A stretch of 39,257 nucleotides of DNA from Pleurotus djamor (Eukaryota > Basidiomycota > Agaricomycetes > Agaricales > Pleurotaceae), in the NCBI GenBank assembly GCA_029747585.1, contig JAPEVF010000423.1:1-39257 (forward strand), given 5' to 3'. Shown piece after piece: positions 9,454 through 21,438 of the stretch. The translations under genes and the position numbers were made by a program. The notes beneath the pieces are model-generated. The model ran no database searches. It saw nothing but the letters and a program-made list of their open reading frames with translations, and was not told where the DNA came from. Within the stretch, counting starts at the first letter, position 1. Each line of letters opens with the position of its first letter.

Positions 9454-10021
9454 AGCATTCCACGACGGTGGAGGTGTCAATGCCTGTCGTTGAGTGAGTT
9501 TTTTTTGTCGTTCTTTTCAAGCGGACGNTTTTTATGTGGCTCTGGGATGTATCTTTTGCATGGACAGTTTCGCCTTCATTCTCTTGTTTGCTTGGACACG
9601 GACACAGACTTTTTTCAAACATTTAGGCATAGACATAGACTCGGATGGACTCTTTCTGTACATATGTTTTACGCCCTCGGACACTTCCTTCTTTTCTCTT
9701 TCTTTCGTGATCACTTTATTCATCTACTCATTAGTTCTTCCCAGTGACGACTCAACCTCTAAAGCTCAAGATCCCCCGCGCATCATCACCCTTTCAAGGA
9801 TCTGGTTACCGCGTCGTCGGATGTAACGATAGCCTAACGATTTCTCGAGGTGGGCATTGGCTAGCGAACTCTTGAACAAAATTTTCTCATCGTTGCGGTC
9901 AATCTCTGGTAGATTCCTTCAAAAGGACGTGAAGATCGGGTCAACCGACATACTCTACACACATCTTTGCAAACCTCGTCGTAAACCCAGCAACGATTGA
10001 TCCAGTCCCGCTGTCATCCTA
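9454..10021. other. Intergenic; no gene supported
   Basis: This is a T-rich stretch that probably holds the 3' untranslated region of the plus-strand gene ending at 9453 and of the minus-strand gene ending at 10022. The two genes converge here. An open plus-strand frame at 9494-9826 is hydrophobic but compositionally biased and lacks a family motif. An n base lies at 9528. Confidence 0.5.
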
Positions 10022-11700
10022 TCATGTCCTCATCTTCCACAATCCTTGCACCGTAATAAGCTCCCCGCGTTCCCAGTACCTGCCCAACTGAACATCCCGC
10101 GATGTCGGGAGTTTCGCAGCCTTGGCTGCGAGTATGGCGTTGTATAGCCGTTTACGCTTCGCCCTGAGGTCGTCATGTCCTTGGGCTTGTGGTTGGTATG
10201 CTGGGGCGTAGAGATCGAGGTACAAGTTGATGTCGAAGTCGTCGAAGAACTTGACGCAGGTGGGGTCTTTGTAGAAGACGTAGGGCATTGGGAAGGGTCT
10301 TTGACCTACAGACCTTCCCTTGACGACTGGGCATGAAGGCGACGATGATCAGTTCAGGTTCCTCAAGAATAAAGTATGCAGCAATTCATACCTTCGGTCG
10401 AGTTGGCTGTCTTGGCGGCGATGATGACATCGATCACGGCCTTGCATTTCTCTTGAAGACTATCGAGGCCGTGTTTCTGTATTCCAAATTTCGAGAAGTA
10501 GAAGTCGATCGTTGACTCCTTGAAGTGTCGCATCGCACCAGGATGGTCGAGGAAAAACATTGGGATAACGAAAGGGTCCTTGTCCACGTCCCGAGCCTCT
10601 CGCTTTTCGCTTCTACGCAGACGAATTTGATGGAAGAGCCAATGCAGACGATTGGCATTCTTCTTTGGTTGCCTGCACCAATGATCGTAGAACGCCTTGG
10701 TCTGTTCAAGTTTCTCCGGAGTCATCGTTTCCTTCGCTGAGATAATACAATCATACAGTCTCTTACGCTTCTCCTTGATCCTGCCGGGGCCTTGGAACGG
10801 CCTGTCGTAGCATCGAAGCTTGAAATCGAGTTCATGCTCGGAGAAGTAGTAGATGATCGGAGGGTAGTCGATGAAGGCTAGGGGAATGGGGAAGGATTCG
10901 CCGGATTTCCATGTTTCTTGTCGGGTGTTGGGTTTGGTCTTTGAGCGGGTCAGTTGGAAGCCAGTTAGGTTGGCGTTGATGCGGGTGAAGATGGACCGAA
11001 AGTCCTACGAGGGAGAGATGGGTAGGGATGGTTATAGGAGAAGGCGGTCGAGTAGGATTGTTGACTTACGAAAGAGTTCGAAGATCCCCCAGAAGGACTT
11101 TTGTTGGTGCCGGGGACGACTTTCTCGAGCTTGCTGTCGCCTTTGACGAGAGTAGTAGTAGAATCCGTCTTTGAATTGTAGGCTGTATCTTTATAGGGAC
11201 CCTTCTCTGTATGAATCAACGTCGTGTCTGTTACTCACGTATCGAACGTTTTTAATATCAGCACTCACCTTTCTTGGGGCAAAGGCTACCAGAGTCTGAG
11301 ACCAGTGTCAAATCACTGTCGAAACTTCCCCTCCTCGTCAATTCAGTCTGCAACGTCTGCATCCGTGGAGGAGACGGCTGAATAGGAGTTCATCCAAAAG
11401 TCTTGTAAGAAGGCGACATTCTCGCTGTGTTGAATGAGATGAAACTCACCGAAGTCATCCTCTCTCTGCTGTGTTAATGGAGGATGCAAACGGAGGGGAT
11501 TTTGTAGATGGGAGTTCGGAACAGGGCCCAGTCGGACTGTAAGCCCCTGTATTCTCAACCGGCACCTCGACGCCGAGTTCAACGCACACCAGCTTCCAAC
11601 GAATGATGTAGAACTCGAAAACATCCTTACGTCCCGTCGCATTAGTAGATGAATTTCCCAAGTTTCTTTCATATGCGCATCTGGGCCGTAGGAGAGTGAC
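10022..11700 (-). CDS. Hypothetical protein with three tandem ~75-residue modules
   Basis: The C-terminal 387 codons splice cleanly from exons 11269-11377, 11070-11206, 10392-11004 and 10022-10326. The introns are 62-65 nt and the phases agree. The protein contains three related modules. Each starts with a PxP/xxF/x-D-x-P strand (FPIPLAFIDYPP; FVIPMFFLDHPG; FPMPYVFYKDPT). Each continues F-xx-x(D/N)-(F/L) and ends in a basic helix (KRKRLYDCIISAKE; CKAVIDVIIAAKTA; KRKRLYNAILAAKA). Upstream at about 11450-11700 are likely N-terminal exons (VFEFYIIRWKLVCVELGVEV; DAHMKETWEIHLLMRRD), but their frames conflict by one base near 11630. No known domain is recognised. The modules look like a small alpha/beta repeat of unknown role. 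Confidence 0.6.
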
Positions 11701-13640
11701 CGTTGGATAACAGTGAGTCCGTTGTCTTCTTAAACTAAGGGGAAAAGATGGAGCTGCTCATTTCCATCTTGCTGTTAAGATATAAGCGTCTCAACCACGT
11801 CTAAAATCAAGTCTCAAGATAGAGGGTTGGCGATGGGCGATGGGGCATTTTGAGGTTCCATTGAAAGGAGCTCTCATAGGAGGCTCCTATGCCTGCGTTC
11901 AGCTGGTCGTCGATCATCCCGTTAGCGCCGGGACTTGTCTTTGGCCTTCATCTTGTTTCTCTGGCTTGACACTTCCTCTCCGCTTCCAGCAACGCGCTCG
12001 CGGAAGAAATGATATCTTTGAGGATTGTGTCAAGTGCTCAATGGGAAGCGTCACTCACTCGGGGAAACTTCCTAATCAATTCGTGTGTTCTTTCGTTTCT
12101 ACCCGTATCTCTTCTCTTTCTAATTCCACAGATGTCCTCCGAGCAGATAGAAGGACATTCCTACTATGATACTTCGAATTTCCGGTTTGACTATGGAAAG
12201 TCCCTCATCGTGACGTGTATCGGCGTGCGAGTTACCGCGTGCGGAGTATTCAACGGAGGCGGTATTTCTGGTGCCGTTTCTTTATTCATTTATGCACGCA
12301 CCCATCGTCTGACAAGAGAAAATTTCAGTCTCTCTTCACTGGTTGACCCGGCTCTACACTCTGGGTCCATCACCAACTTCTTCACTCGGTGTAAAACGCG
12401 TCAATACAGGCGCGAGAGATGCAGGATAGGGAGGTCCAGGCGAAGGGATTGAGTTAACTTGCACGCATGGAGAACGCGCCAGCGATATCCAACCATCAAT
12501 ACCGACCAACGCCTCGCGATTGGCTGTGATATTGCGTTCATCATCGCGTTTCCAGATATGGCACCTAGCGCACCAGTAACGACACCAAGCCTCGATTCGC
12601 GATCTACTCAGCACCATACCCTCTGACAACAGCTCCGCCATGCGTGGCTAGGCTCTCCCCAACCCAGGAGTGTCGTTTCTGTTGCTCTTCGATGGACTAG
12701 CGAAGGTGGTACAGGCTTTGGCTCGCGTTATAGCGTTATAACAGCTCGGAGGGTCGTTGAGGAACTGGGGGAGGATGATGGTCGTCGATGTCGATGAGCC
12801 CTGGAGCTTCTACTGCTGGCGTCAGCTCGGCTTGGTGAGTATGACTCATATGCCTGCCCCTTCACGCCACCCATGTTTTTATAGCGTAGCTAACCCATAT
12901 TCATCCAGTAATCTCGAATCTGATGATCTGGGAGCGTCAAACAACACAAGCGTCGTTTACGTTTCCAAGCTACGAGCTCAGCTCCTCGAGTGTCATATCG
13001 TGTCCGAGGAATGAGGACATCTGCCAGGCCCATGTTCTCTCAGGCAACGACCCATGTTGCTCAGAAGTATTGGAGAATGCGTACACTACTGTTGCTACTT
13101 GGGAAAGACATACCCAGAGCGCGGGTATGGAGGAATCTTGGGTAGTGCTACAGTACGTCGTGTTTGAACCTCCCAGGCCAGCTCTGCGAAATTAAACCCA
13201 ATATTCCTACAGCCGTCGTCGTCGTCGCCAACGAAGATTCTGATTTTTAGCTCCAATCGGCTCTGCAAATACCCCTCAGCTTGAAACTTCATGGCAGCAC
13301 TGCAGGATGGGGGGGGACGTCTCCTTACTTTCTCTCAGATGACTCGCCGTTGACCCAACCTGAATGTTGACTTCGGTGTGTTCGGCGTGNNTTTTTTTTT
13401 TTTTTTCAAAATTGTCACTGAGCGTCTATTCCAAACTAGTACCTGTACTTTCGCATCAGCNAAAAGCGCCGCGCCCTGAAATACCATGAGCAAGCCTGAT
13501 CTCTCACCGTCGTCGTGGACACACGAACCCAATTGTCGTACAGGTGCAACACCGACGCTTCCGTAGTCCCAACTGAAGCCCCACCAAGAAGCGGTCTTCT
13601 GTACAACCCTTATCGAAGACAAGTGCGACAAGAAAGCGCG
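11701..13640. other. Unassigned; scattered short frames only
   Basis: Short plus-strand frames exist (for example MSSEQIEGHSYYDTSNFRFD from 12132, and 12923-13195), as does a minus-strand frame at 12354-12641. None extends through recognisable splice sites into a coherent protein, and none carries a motif I know. A T run with two n bases sits at 13390-13406, and another n at 13461. Confidence 0.4.
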
Positions 13641-14179
13641 AACGCCATGAAAAGGACCGCTGAGCGGATTTGCCGGCTCTGCTGGTGAGTCCCTTTCATC
13701 CGTAAGTACTCAAAGCTTGCAGAGGCCCGCCGCTAACACAATCCTACACATAGTCATGCCCAGATCTCCTTGAACACATTCGGGGGGTGTCGACGGCACA
13801 TAAGCAGTCCAGCGGAACCTGCATTGAATGGTATGCTCCCTCTGTTGAACTTCACGTCTAAATGACCCAAACTTTCCCTCAGGACGTCTCTTCTCTCAAT
13901 AATCACGGCTCCGATCTTCGCTCGGCGGCTGAGGAGGTTGCGCAGAGTTTCTTATATTCTGACCAAAAAAACTCGGTGAGTTGTGTTTGCTTTTCATAAT
14001 TTCTCGAACGTTCGCCTGACCCTATGTACTTGGTAGTCGTGCCTCATCGCTGAATTGCGCTCAATTTCCTTCCATATACCTCGAACCCGCTGATTCATAA
14101 CCCTGGCGGTCAAATAGCCGAGAGCTCTAACTGTCTCTGCATTCGTCCTCCTTTAGATGTTGAGCCACATGATGGGGCG

Positions 14180-15635
14180 GCAACGCTAGAGGAACAGGAG
14201 CATTATGAAGATAAGGCAGACTCACCCTCTGTGCCGACCTCGATAGGTCTAATCTCAGCGTGGTATGTCTTCAACGCGCTCGGGCCACTCTAAGGTACTG
14301 ATTTCATGCTCTAGCATGCTCCTTCAGAGTTCCCTCCGCGTCGCAGAGCTCTACTCCCTCTCCCGTCGTCTCCCCGTCGCCTTCCCATATCGTGGAACCA
14401 CCATCTCCGATTTGATGACCACCAACAGGTGCAAAAGCATCACTAGCAGCATGTCAATGTCGTATTAAAGGGTTGGGACGAGCAACGGACTCATTCAGAA
14501 GATAATCAGGTTTGCTGGTGGAAGCCGTCTTGGCGCGAAAAGTCAAAACGTTGAGGTTCTCTCCTATTCTTTTGCTTCAAATTTGCTGTATTTGACTAAA
14601 TTCGCCTCCTAGGCACTCGCGGCGAAGCGAGGAGGGTCATCGTGCGTGTTCGAAACAACCCCCTCCGCCTGGTACCCCCGGAACAGCCATCTTCAAATCA
14701 CGTTTATACTTCCAACAACGCCCGCCAGAGCATCTTTACTAGCACAGGAACATGCTCCTCAAAGATGAGGCTAAGCCCTTCTGTTGTCAGCGAGTTCTTC
14801 GAGGTCGTAGCTTTTGCCGGTTTCGCCCTACGCAAACATACAAATTTGTGAGCTTCTTATCCTCCTCTTTCCGATTCTAACGCTTATCATCGCCGTCCTG
14901 CTTACCATAGACACGCGTCGCTTCGCCTTTTAATCAAGTTCCCTCCGCCGTCCTTACCCATCCTGATACCCCGGAATACCAGCAACCACAATCCCACCTT
15001 CAAGCATCAGCACCACCCGCCTTACCATTGCTGGAACCGCGCATCCACGCTGCGTAAGGTTGAAGACAATCCATCCAGTCGTTCACAAGGTACTACATGA
15101 ATGCGATTAGTCTGGGTGGTACCGCAGAAATTGAAGATAGTGAGTTTCCGTTTGTTTATCTCCTCGTTCACGGACGATTACTTACTTTCCGTTACCCATA
15201 GATATGTGCAGCTCTCCCATAAAAATCGCAAACATCAGCTTGGGAAGCCTTGCCCCACTTGGAACATCAACAACCCAATCCAACATCGCGAATAAGGCTA
15301 TCATCGAGATTATCCGACCTTTGGGAAAGACGCGATCTGCCACAAAACGAGCGTACGCCGCGAAGCCAACTCCTTCTGGACCCACCAACAACACAAATGC
15401 CAACCCACAACCGACGTCCACTGTCCAAGCCAATTCAACCAAGCCGGAACGTGTCCCTGTCGTTGACCCTGGCGTTCGGGTTGAGCAAGACATAACAACT
15501 CCTTCCGCATCCGTTGTTGATCATCCCGCGGAGAAGTCAACTACACAGACCGAAGATGGAGAGAAGGATACAGCGTTGACTCTCACGGATGGTGCCAACG
15601 CGAAACAGGATGTGGTGGACTCCGATCATCTGTAA
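14180..15635 (+). pseudogene. Family X copy A (unnamed, plus strand)
   Basis: Landmarks in order are TSIGLISAWYVFNALG (about 14240), RVAELYSLSRRLPV (about 14340), a WYPRN-S-like segment (about 14665) and SVVSEFFEVVAFAGFA (about 14785). They continue with HHPPY-C-W----STLRKVE (about 15015) and AISLGGTAEIED at a GTGAGT donor (about 15138). An exon then runs from about 15202 to the TAA at 15633-15635. That last exon starts MCSSPIKIANISLG and becomes Thr/Ser/Asn-rich. The same landmarks recur at 19.2-20.7, 24.7-26.4 and 26.9-27.2 kb. Several frame changes between landmarks suggest decay or unrecognised introns. I do not recognise the family; no catalytic motif is evident. Confidence 0.4.
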
Positions 15636-15786
15636 TACGTGTGCCATTACCTGACTAATGGTGCACAATGCCGAGCGACGAAGACATTGACAAGTTACTC
15701 CAATCCACGGGGATGTAGAAAGTGTAGGTTTTCGTTCATATTCTTCATCTCTGACAATTTTTAAAGGACATCCTGTATTTTCTAGG

Positions 15787-16155
15787 CGTTGTGGGGGTTG
15801 TTCTCTGTGTCGGCGCTGTAAACCGTCGGAACAGAACGTGAAGTCGGGAAAGAGGCGACGGAGGACCTTGACGTCGTGGTTTGCATGGATCAGTTGGTTA
15901 CCAGCAAAATACGAGCAAGGGAGGGAAGATATTGGGGTCGTTAAACCGTTCGCTGCTCATCGTGACCCCACACCATGGTCCACGATCGATCAATCATCCG
16001 ACCGAGTACCGCTTTCGACCGACATCAACCTCACCAACGTCGTTCAAGCTTCGGTGTCATCCTATCCAAAGGAAGCTTACCCCGCTTTCACCTTACCCCC
16101 ATTCAAGCTACGAACGTATAATCCCTTCACGGACTCGGCGCTAATGCTAGGCTAA
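15787..16155 (+). CDS. Hypothetical Cys/Arg-rich exon
   Basis: After a TTTCTAG acceptor at 15779-15785 a frame reads RCGGCSLCRRCKPSEQNVKS with a basic GKRRRR tract, then continues about 100 codons to TAA at 16153-16155. The Cys spacing (CxxCxxCxxC) is suggestive of metal binding but matches no family I can name. An alternative frame gives GVVGVVLCVGAVNRRNRT then a stop, which would be a C-terminal membrane anchor. The two readings compete, and the upstream exon is unknown. It may belong to the gene above. Confidence 0.3.
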   Translation, partial: RCGGCSLCRRCKPSEQNVKSGKRRRRTLTSWFAWISWLPAKYEQGREDIGVVKPFAAHRDPTPWSTIDQSSDRVPLSTDINLTNVVQASVSSYPKEAYPAFTLPPFKLRTYNPFTDSALMLG

Positions 16156-16616
16156 GCTGTATATCCATGGGATACAGCTTCGAACTGCGCATCACCTTGC
16201 TCGGACATGACCCTCGGTTTGTCTATACCCGGGTGTGTTGTTAGCTTTCTGCAGAGTAAGATGAGAAGATAGGAAGATAGATGAAGACGCCGAACACGCA
16301 GCTACCGTTGGTCTAACTGGGCTTGGGTCCCAGGCGGGGTGCTTAGAAGACACGGATCAGAATGTGAACCAAACACCACTCCGGAGCGGAATGAAGAGAT
16401 GCAACGCTCACACGAAAGAGCAAGCCCCACGATGACTGTGTACATGTGTCGCAACGCCGTTTTTCACTTGCATCGCATGCTTACGCGCTTGTCATCATTG
16501 GGCTATCATACCATCTTCACCCCATTTCTCGTTTCAATTGACCACGCCACCCCGTCCCGATACCCTCAATCAATCCTTTCCCCCTTTATCCAGGCCTTTA
16601 TCCTACGTGATAGACG

Positions 16617-16880
16617 ATGGACAGCAGTTCTACTGGTCCTGACATCCCTCTCCCGCTTTATCTCCTCACCTACCCCCATGGTTGATGAATGCGGCCATCC
16701 AACCGCACATACATCTCCCCTGACACTGTGCATTCCGTCCCCCAGAGGCATTCTTATTCATTACCTTCGTTCAGCTCATCTGCTGGTAATGTACCCGTCG
16801 GATCATTTGTGTATGATGCTTCGATGTCGCTCTCATCTCGACATATGGGCGGCTCTCTCTCACACCGTCTTTTGACCTAA
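16617..16880 (+). CDS. Possible Ser-rich hypothetical exon
   Basis: From ATG 16617 the frame reads MDSSSTGPDIPLPLYLLTYP, meets two stops at 16683-16688, and resumes MRPSNRTYISPDTVHSVP to RHMGGSLSHRLLT with a stop at 16878-16880. The tail is Ser-rich and looks disordered. A larger frame on the same strand (16339-16875) overlaps out of phase. Coding status is uncertain. Confidence 0.2.
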
Positions 16881-17024
16881 CGAATCATTCCAATCACCAT
16901 CACGTCTGGATACACTGGCGGTTAAGTAAATTGAGACTTCTTTCCCTCGGCATAAGCTGACTATCATTGTAAAGTTAGATTCTAAACGCTGAAAGCCTCG
17001 TTGCCTCAGCCCCCAGCTACTCAC

Positions 17025-17177
17025 CAACCGCAAGATGCCAATCGCCGCATTCAAGTCACTGCCTTGAACCTGTAGAATGGAAGATATTCTCGGTTTGTCG
17101 ACCGATTCCAAGTGATAAAAGTGCTGATCCATCAGTCGTACATATATTTCGAGCAGCTGAGCCGAAGGTCTCCCCAT
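17025..17177 (-). CDS. Possible first exon of a divergently transcribed gene
   Basis: ATG at 17177 opens 51 codons (MGRPSAQLLEIYVRLMDQHF, then VQGSDLNAAIGILRL) that end exactly at a consensus GTGAGT donor (17024 downward). It is divergent from the Asn-rich gene, with 28 bp between the two starts. The DLNAAIGILR stretch is helix-like. No downstream exon was resolved and no family is recognised. Confidence 0.25.
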
Positions 17178-17205
17178 CCCCCGCCCCGCCCAGTGATCCC
17201 CGGCA

Positions 17206-17653
17206 ATGGCTAATTTTCATAATTTTCAGAATGCGAAAGACTGCAACTTAGACCACGCAACACTCAACCAAGCTGACGGTGACCAACATTTTAACAACGG
17301 CTTCACTGTACACGGTGGTACGTTCTATGGGCCATCAGGTTCTCCCCTCAATGTAGCCTCACGTTGTATCTGTTCTTAGCCACTCACAACAATAACAATA
17401 ACGGGGGAGGTACATTTAACAATGCTTTTGGCACGCAAAATAATAATAATAATACATCTACTCAAAGTACGTCTCACCTCCCCTCCTTGCAAGTTCATCT
17501 ACTGGAATCAGTACTCCAGGGCAGCACCCAACCCTGAATGATTCCAACCAGCTTGCAGCCAACCGCTTGGATAGTCCCTTGTCGATGGCGCATATAGCCA
17601 TTAATATCGCCATTTTCTTGCTGGGGCTTTTCATTGCATATCACTTTCTGTGA
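17206..17653 (+). CDS. Small Asn-rich protein with C-terminal membrane anchor
   Basis: Three exons, 17206-17338, 17380-17466 and 17520-17653, splice in phase with 41- and 53-nt GT-AG introns to give 117 residues. Residues 7-28 read FQNAKDCNLDHATLNQAD then GDQH, a motif also found in two other genes here (23123-23188 and 30199-30264). An Asn/Gly-rich middle follows, with NNNNNGGGTF and FGTQNNNNN. The C-terminus is one hydrophobic helix (AHIAINIAIFLLGLFIAYHF) ending two residues before the stop. The topology suggests a tail-anchored protein with a low-complexity, possibly self-assembling cytosolic part. Similar short motifs precede domains in many agaricomycete proteins, from memory. It is too fragmented for single-frame gene finding. 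Confidence 0.6.
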
Positions 17654-18430
17654 AGTCGTCCTCCCTAGCAGGTGAGCTCCAAACACTTCCGCTGCCTATC
17701 GATCTGACAGGGTCACTATCAATCGCTTGCACCGTCCGTCACGGTATTGTTTCCATTCGTAGCAAACATAAGGACGCTGTCGTTCGGGACGTTGAAGGAT
17801 TGAATTAGACTAGTGATGTGCCTATGTGTAAGGTTTATGGCTGACCCCGTCCAATCTCAGTCCTCTTTTCAACCTTTGCCCACTCTGATCTCTTGCCCTT
17901 CTTCCTTCGTAATGCCACAGCATAGGGTATGCTCTTCGCAAGGCAGGTGCGTGGATGTCTTGGTACTCTGCACAGCTTGAAACCGCGAGGTCATAGTTTG
18001 GTGGTCGAGGCCTAAGTTTGATGTGTGTCGATTTTACCCTCTTTTGTTCGCACTTATCTCACAACACTCATCAGCTGAGTAGCATGATCCACATTGCGGG
18101 TTTGACTATAATTGTCTTCAATACCCACGACGTCACGTCCGACTCTCCATCTTTGGGGTTATGTTCTCCTCAATGGTTGAATGATTCCTCCCTCCAATGC
18201 GCGCCCGAACTGCCGTTGACGTTGACGACTGATGGTTGAAGAAACCGACACAGTTCATCGTTGTTGATGACAGCTACTCGTTCCATCTCGAGCCCTCCGG
18301 GTACGACTCAAGGTCTATAATTCTCGTTACCTCTTAACCCGGCTCAGCTCGCACGGTGTCAAGAGGTTCCATTCTGATGATGGCAGGCGCTTCTGAGTCG
18401 GCCTCGCCCATCAGTTCTTGCCACAGAGAA
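17654..18430. other. No gene supported
   Basis: Only short frames are present. The plus-strand frame at 18018-18239 has no motif and no upstream or downstream exon I could join. Confidence 0.4.
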
Positions 18431-18469
18431 CACTGCTATATCCCTGCTACGGGCCGATATACGATTCAC

Positions 18470-18940
18470 GGCGCTCAATTATCCAACCTTCTTTGAACCG
18501 GGCGATGCACCATTCGCTATGGTACCTAACTATTGAACAGAAGCCCCATGAATATGATTCGTATTTCCATGACTTGTATTCATCTCCCAAAGCTGTGGAA
18601 AGCATGCCCCTCACCCATTTCTGGGGCTTTCTAATAACCTTTCCTCCGGGGTACGGCCTGATAAATATTTCCCCTGTTCTCTCTTCTTCCAAATTTCTCG
18701 ACTGACATCCTTCCTCGACGCAAACCCAAGGTACTCTTCCAAGCGAGCGATGCACCACTAACCATGGCATGCTTCGCTATCATGGATTACACGAGGTACG
18801 CTGTGCAACTCCCTCATGTATCAGAACCTTCTTTCCATTACATCGCTCTCCCCCAGAGTCCCAAAGCTGTGGAATGCTTGAGCGCCTCGCCCATCTTTGG
18901 GTTCTATGAACGCTTTCGAATAAGGTTTGTTCTTTTCATT
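18470..18940 (+). repeat. Tandem duplicated, decayed gene segment
   Basis: Two adjacent copies (about 18470-18665 and 18730-18935) encode similar landmarks in the same order. Copy 1 has FFEPGDAPFAMVPNY then SSPKAVESMPLTHFWGF. Copy 2 has LFQASDAPLTMACFAIM then QSPKAVECLSASPIFGF. A third related piece lies at 21843-21890 (ALLNASDPPSVMTV). Frames shift inside each copy, so these look like remnants. No family is recognised. Confidence 0.45.
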
Positions 18941-19169
18941 TCTCAGTTATCTAGCCATCGATATTTCCAGGAAGAAAAGGAAACATGTGCGTTCTATCAA
19001 CGCGATCACTTCGGCGAAGAGCGCTCTGCCACCAACTCGTTGGTCTCTCTCTGGACATCTCAGTAATTTCTCATTCGTTCGCTGCTTTTCCCAGTTCGCT
19101 CGTTATACATCGAACCTTGATTCATACGTGTAATTCCAGTATGTTGTACCTCGTCCCATCCTTCCCTTC

Positions 19170-20690
19170 ATCTGTTTTCGCATTCCAGCCCCCGATAATG
19201 GTGGGTAGTAGATTTGTCGCGCAAATAAGCGTAGACGACTTGTACTCTGTACTGCAGCTGCACGCGTCGTAAAGACATGCTAGGTACTAGAACATCAGTT
19301 TGGATGACGCGCCAATGATACCATCCTACAGCGTTGGCTGCCATGATTGTGTTCGAGTATGGGAAGCTGATGCCCAAGGCTAGCTTCGAAGGTTGACGCA
19401 TCGCGGCTTCCCAAGGTATTCTGGATGTTATTCGCAACGGCGGCGTTGACTAGGTTGCATCAGATACGCACGTCTCTACAAGGTAAGTTAGAAACCAGCT
19501 TTTTAGAGAGAAAGGAGTTAAATAGAATTCACAATGTTCGGCTTTTGGGGGAAACCGACAAAGGCTACAGCTTCGAAGAACTCGCCGACAACAGTAGATT
19601 TTGGCCTCGGCTTTGAGGATCATGTCGTCGCATCGGTAAAGATGCTCTAGCGTTGTTGTTGTCGGTCGAACCTTGAATTTTGAAGATGCCTGTTCCGGGG
19701 GTGCCAGGAGGAGGGTGTTGCTTCGAACACGTCCGAAGACACTCCGTGCCTCGCTATGGGTGGCTAAAAGTTAGTCAACCATAGCCCTGTTGAAACAAAA
19801 GGATGGAAGAGAACCTCGACGCTTTGACCTTTTGCATGGCCGTCTGACCCCAGCAAACTCGATTATCTCCTCAACACGCTCGTCGCTCGTCCCAGTCTCT
19901 TCAGACGACGTTCGCATGCTAACAGCGATGAATGTGTACCCGTTGGTGGTCATCGATCCTGGCTTTCGGAGGTGGTCGTTTCGGGGTACCNAGGAAGCGG
20001 AGGAGGCGCCGGGGAGACGCTCAGAGAGTAGAGCTCTGCGACGCCGGAAAAAGTTGTGAGGAGGATGCTAGAGCATGATGTAAGCACCCGGAGTAGCCTG
20101 AGCGCGTGGAAGACATACCCGGCTGATAATAGACCTATTGAAACCGGCGCGGGGGAGTGGTTCATCACACTGCCCAATATCCACTCAAGGACGACGGCAG
20201 GAAAGGTGAGATATCCCAATTGGCTATTTTACTGCTCTGAACGACCGTCGTTGCGCGATGTAGTATGATCCAGCGTTCAGGGTACTTGGAAGGGGCTTGG
20301 GCGCAGTATAGCGACGAGGGGACATGCCTACCAAGAATGGTCAGGCCCTTGAGATGTTTGAAAGATGATAACAACTCACAGAAAAGCGTTGTCATAAAAC
20401 CGGAAACCCTTCGCGATCTCCGCGGCTTCGAGGCTCCCCAGAGATGACCACATCCATGCACACTCTACGCAGGCCATCCTAACGTATTCGCTGCGAATCG
20501 ACGGGCTCAGTCCTTCATAGCCAGCCTGCCCTTCTTGAAGGCGGGCGTTCCAGGCTGTACAAAGGTGCAGGTCTCGCTTGACATCAATGAAGCCGTGGAT
20601 GAGAGTCATGGTTATTGAGAGAAGAGATACCCTTGTGAAAGTTTGAGTCGTTGAAAAGTGAAGTTCATCGGAGACAACATACCGATGCAA
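19170..20690 (-). pseudogene. Family X copy B (minus strand)
   Basis: Descending along the minus strand: a start-proximal exon (MHRYVVSDELHF; LHLCTAWNARL; EGLSPSIRSEYVRM; GSLEAAEIAKGF) at about 20690-20390, then VSIGLLSAGYVFHALR (about 20110) and GVAELYSLSVSPAPPPLP (about 20020). Next come an RVEEIIEFAGVRRP piece (about 19855), a SWHPRNRH-like piece (about 19685) and STVVGEFFEAVAFVGF (about 19585). The frame 19168-19437 (AVGWYHWRVIQTDVLVPS) may continue it. It aligns with copies A and C. At least one frame change occurs near 19950, beside a variable region with an n at 19991. Function unknown. Confidence 0.4.
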
Positions 20691-20978
20691 GCTTCGCCTG
20701 ACGTGATCAAACCTATCCCAGAGCGCCCCTCACAAAGCCATCTCTAAGCTAGTAGCCGGGCCATTCCTATACTTATACCAAAAAGTAACCATCGACGTGG
20801 GTATCTAAGTCCATGGTTACGAGTCGAGCGCGCCAGGTAATCGAACGGTGTCGGCCATCTGGCCATGACTAGTGACTCTTCACAGGAGCGTGTTAGCGAG
20901 GGTCCTCTGCAAGCTTCAAGTACCTACAGACAAAAGGGACTGCCAGCAGATGGTAACGGAGCCTCGAGCTTCAAGGTC

Positions 20979-21438
20979 TCAGATCTCAACAACCATGAGG
21001 CCAAATATATCCAACTTCCGCCATTTACTTTCATTCTTCTTTGCAAAGCGCTGCTTCAGAGTCATTGAGCTGCGATTTCGAGTTGGTTGTGGGTCAAGAT
21101 GCTGACGCCAACGAGCATTCAGACTCGGAATCGCTACTAATGAGGCGAAAGACGAGGTCAGTGATACGATTTCGGTAAAATTTCGGGGGAAGGGTAGACG
21201 TACAATCGTTTTTATCAAACTGAAGCTCGCCCAAGTTGATGGGGTGGGACGGTGTGTTGCTGTTCGGCGGCTCGTGCAACAGATAATTCTTGGAGTCGAA
21301 TATGCATAACGCATAGGCATGGGTTTCAAGGTCCGATCGCACGATGCCGAGACACAGGGGATAGGAGCAATAGGAGCAATGGACTCGTTCGAATGTGTCG
21401 AGATCGGTACCTGGCACTCCCCCTTTTTGAGTGGGCAA
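20979..21438 (-). CDS. Small hypothetical protein, two exons
   Basis: Exons 21204-21438 and 20979-21136 join in phase across a 67-nt intron to give about 130 codons. The first exon holds FERVHCSYCSYPLCLGIV and ETHAYALCIFDSKNYLL. The second is basic (MTLKQRFAKKNESKWRKLDI) and ends LMVVEI with a stop at 20979-20981. The first ATG is not visible: the frame is open upstream through 21438 with no in-frame ATG nearby, so a further 5' exon is likely. Two CxxC-like cysteine pairs are present. No family is recognised. Confidence 0.4.

Noticed and set aside
13390..13406. T run as a retrotransposon poly(A) tail on the minus strand
   Set aside because: No reverse transcriptase or endonuclease sequence lies upstream, and n bases suggest a homopolymer resolution problem.
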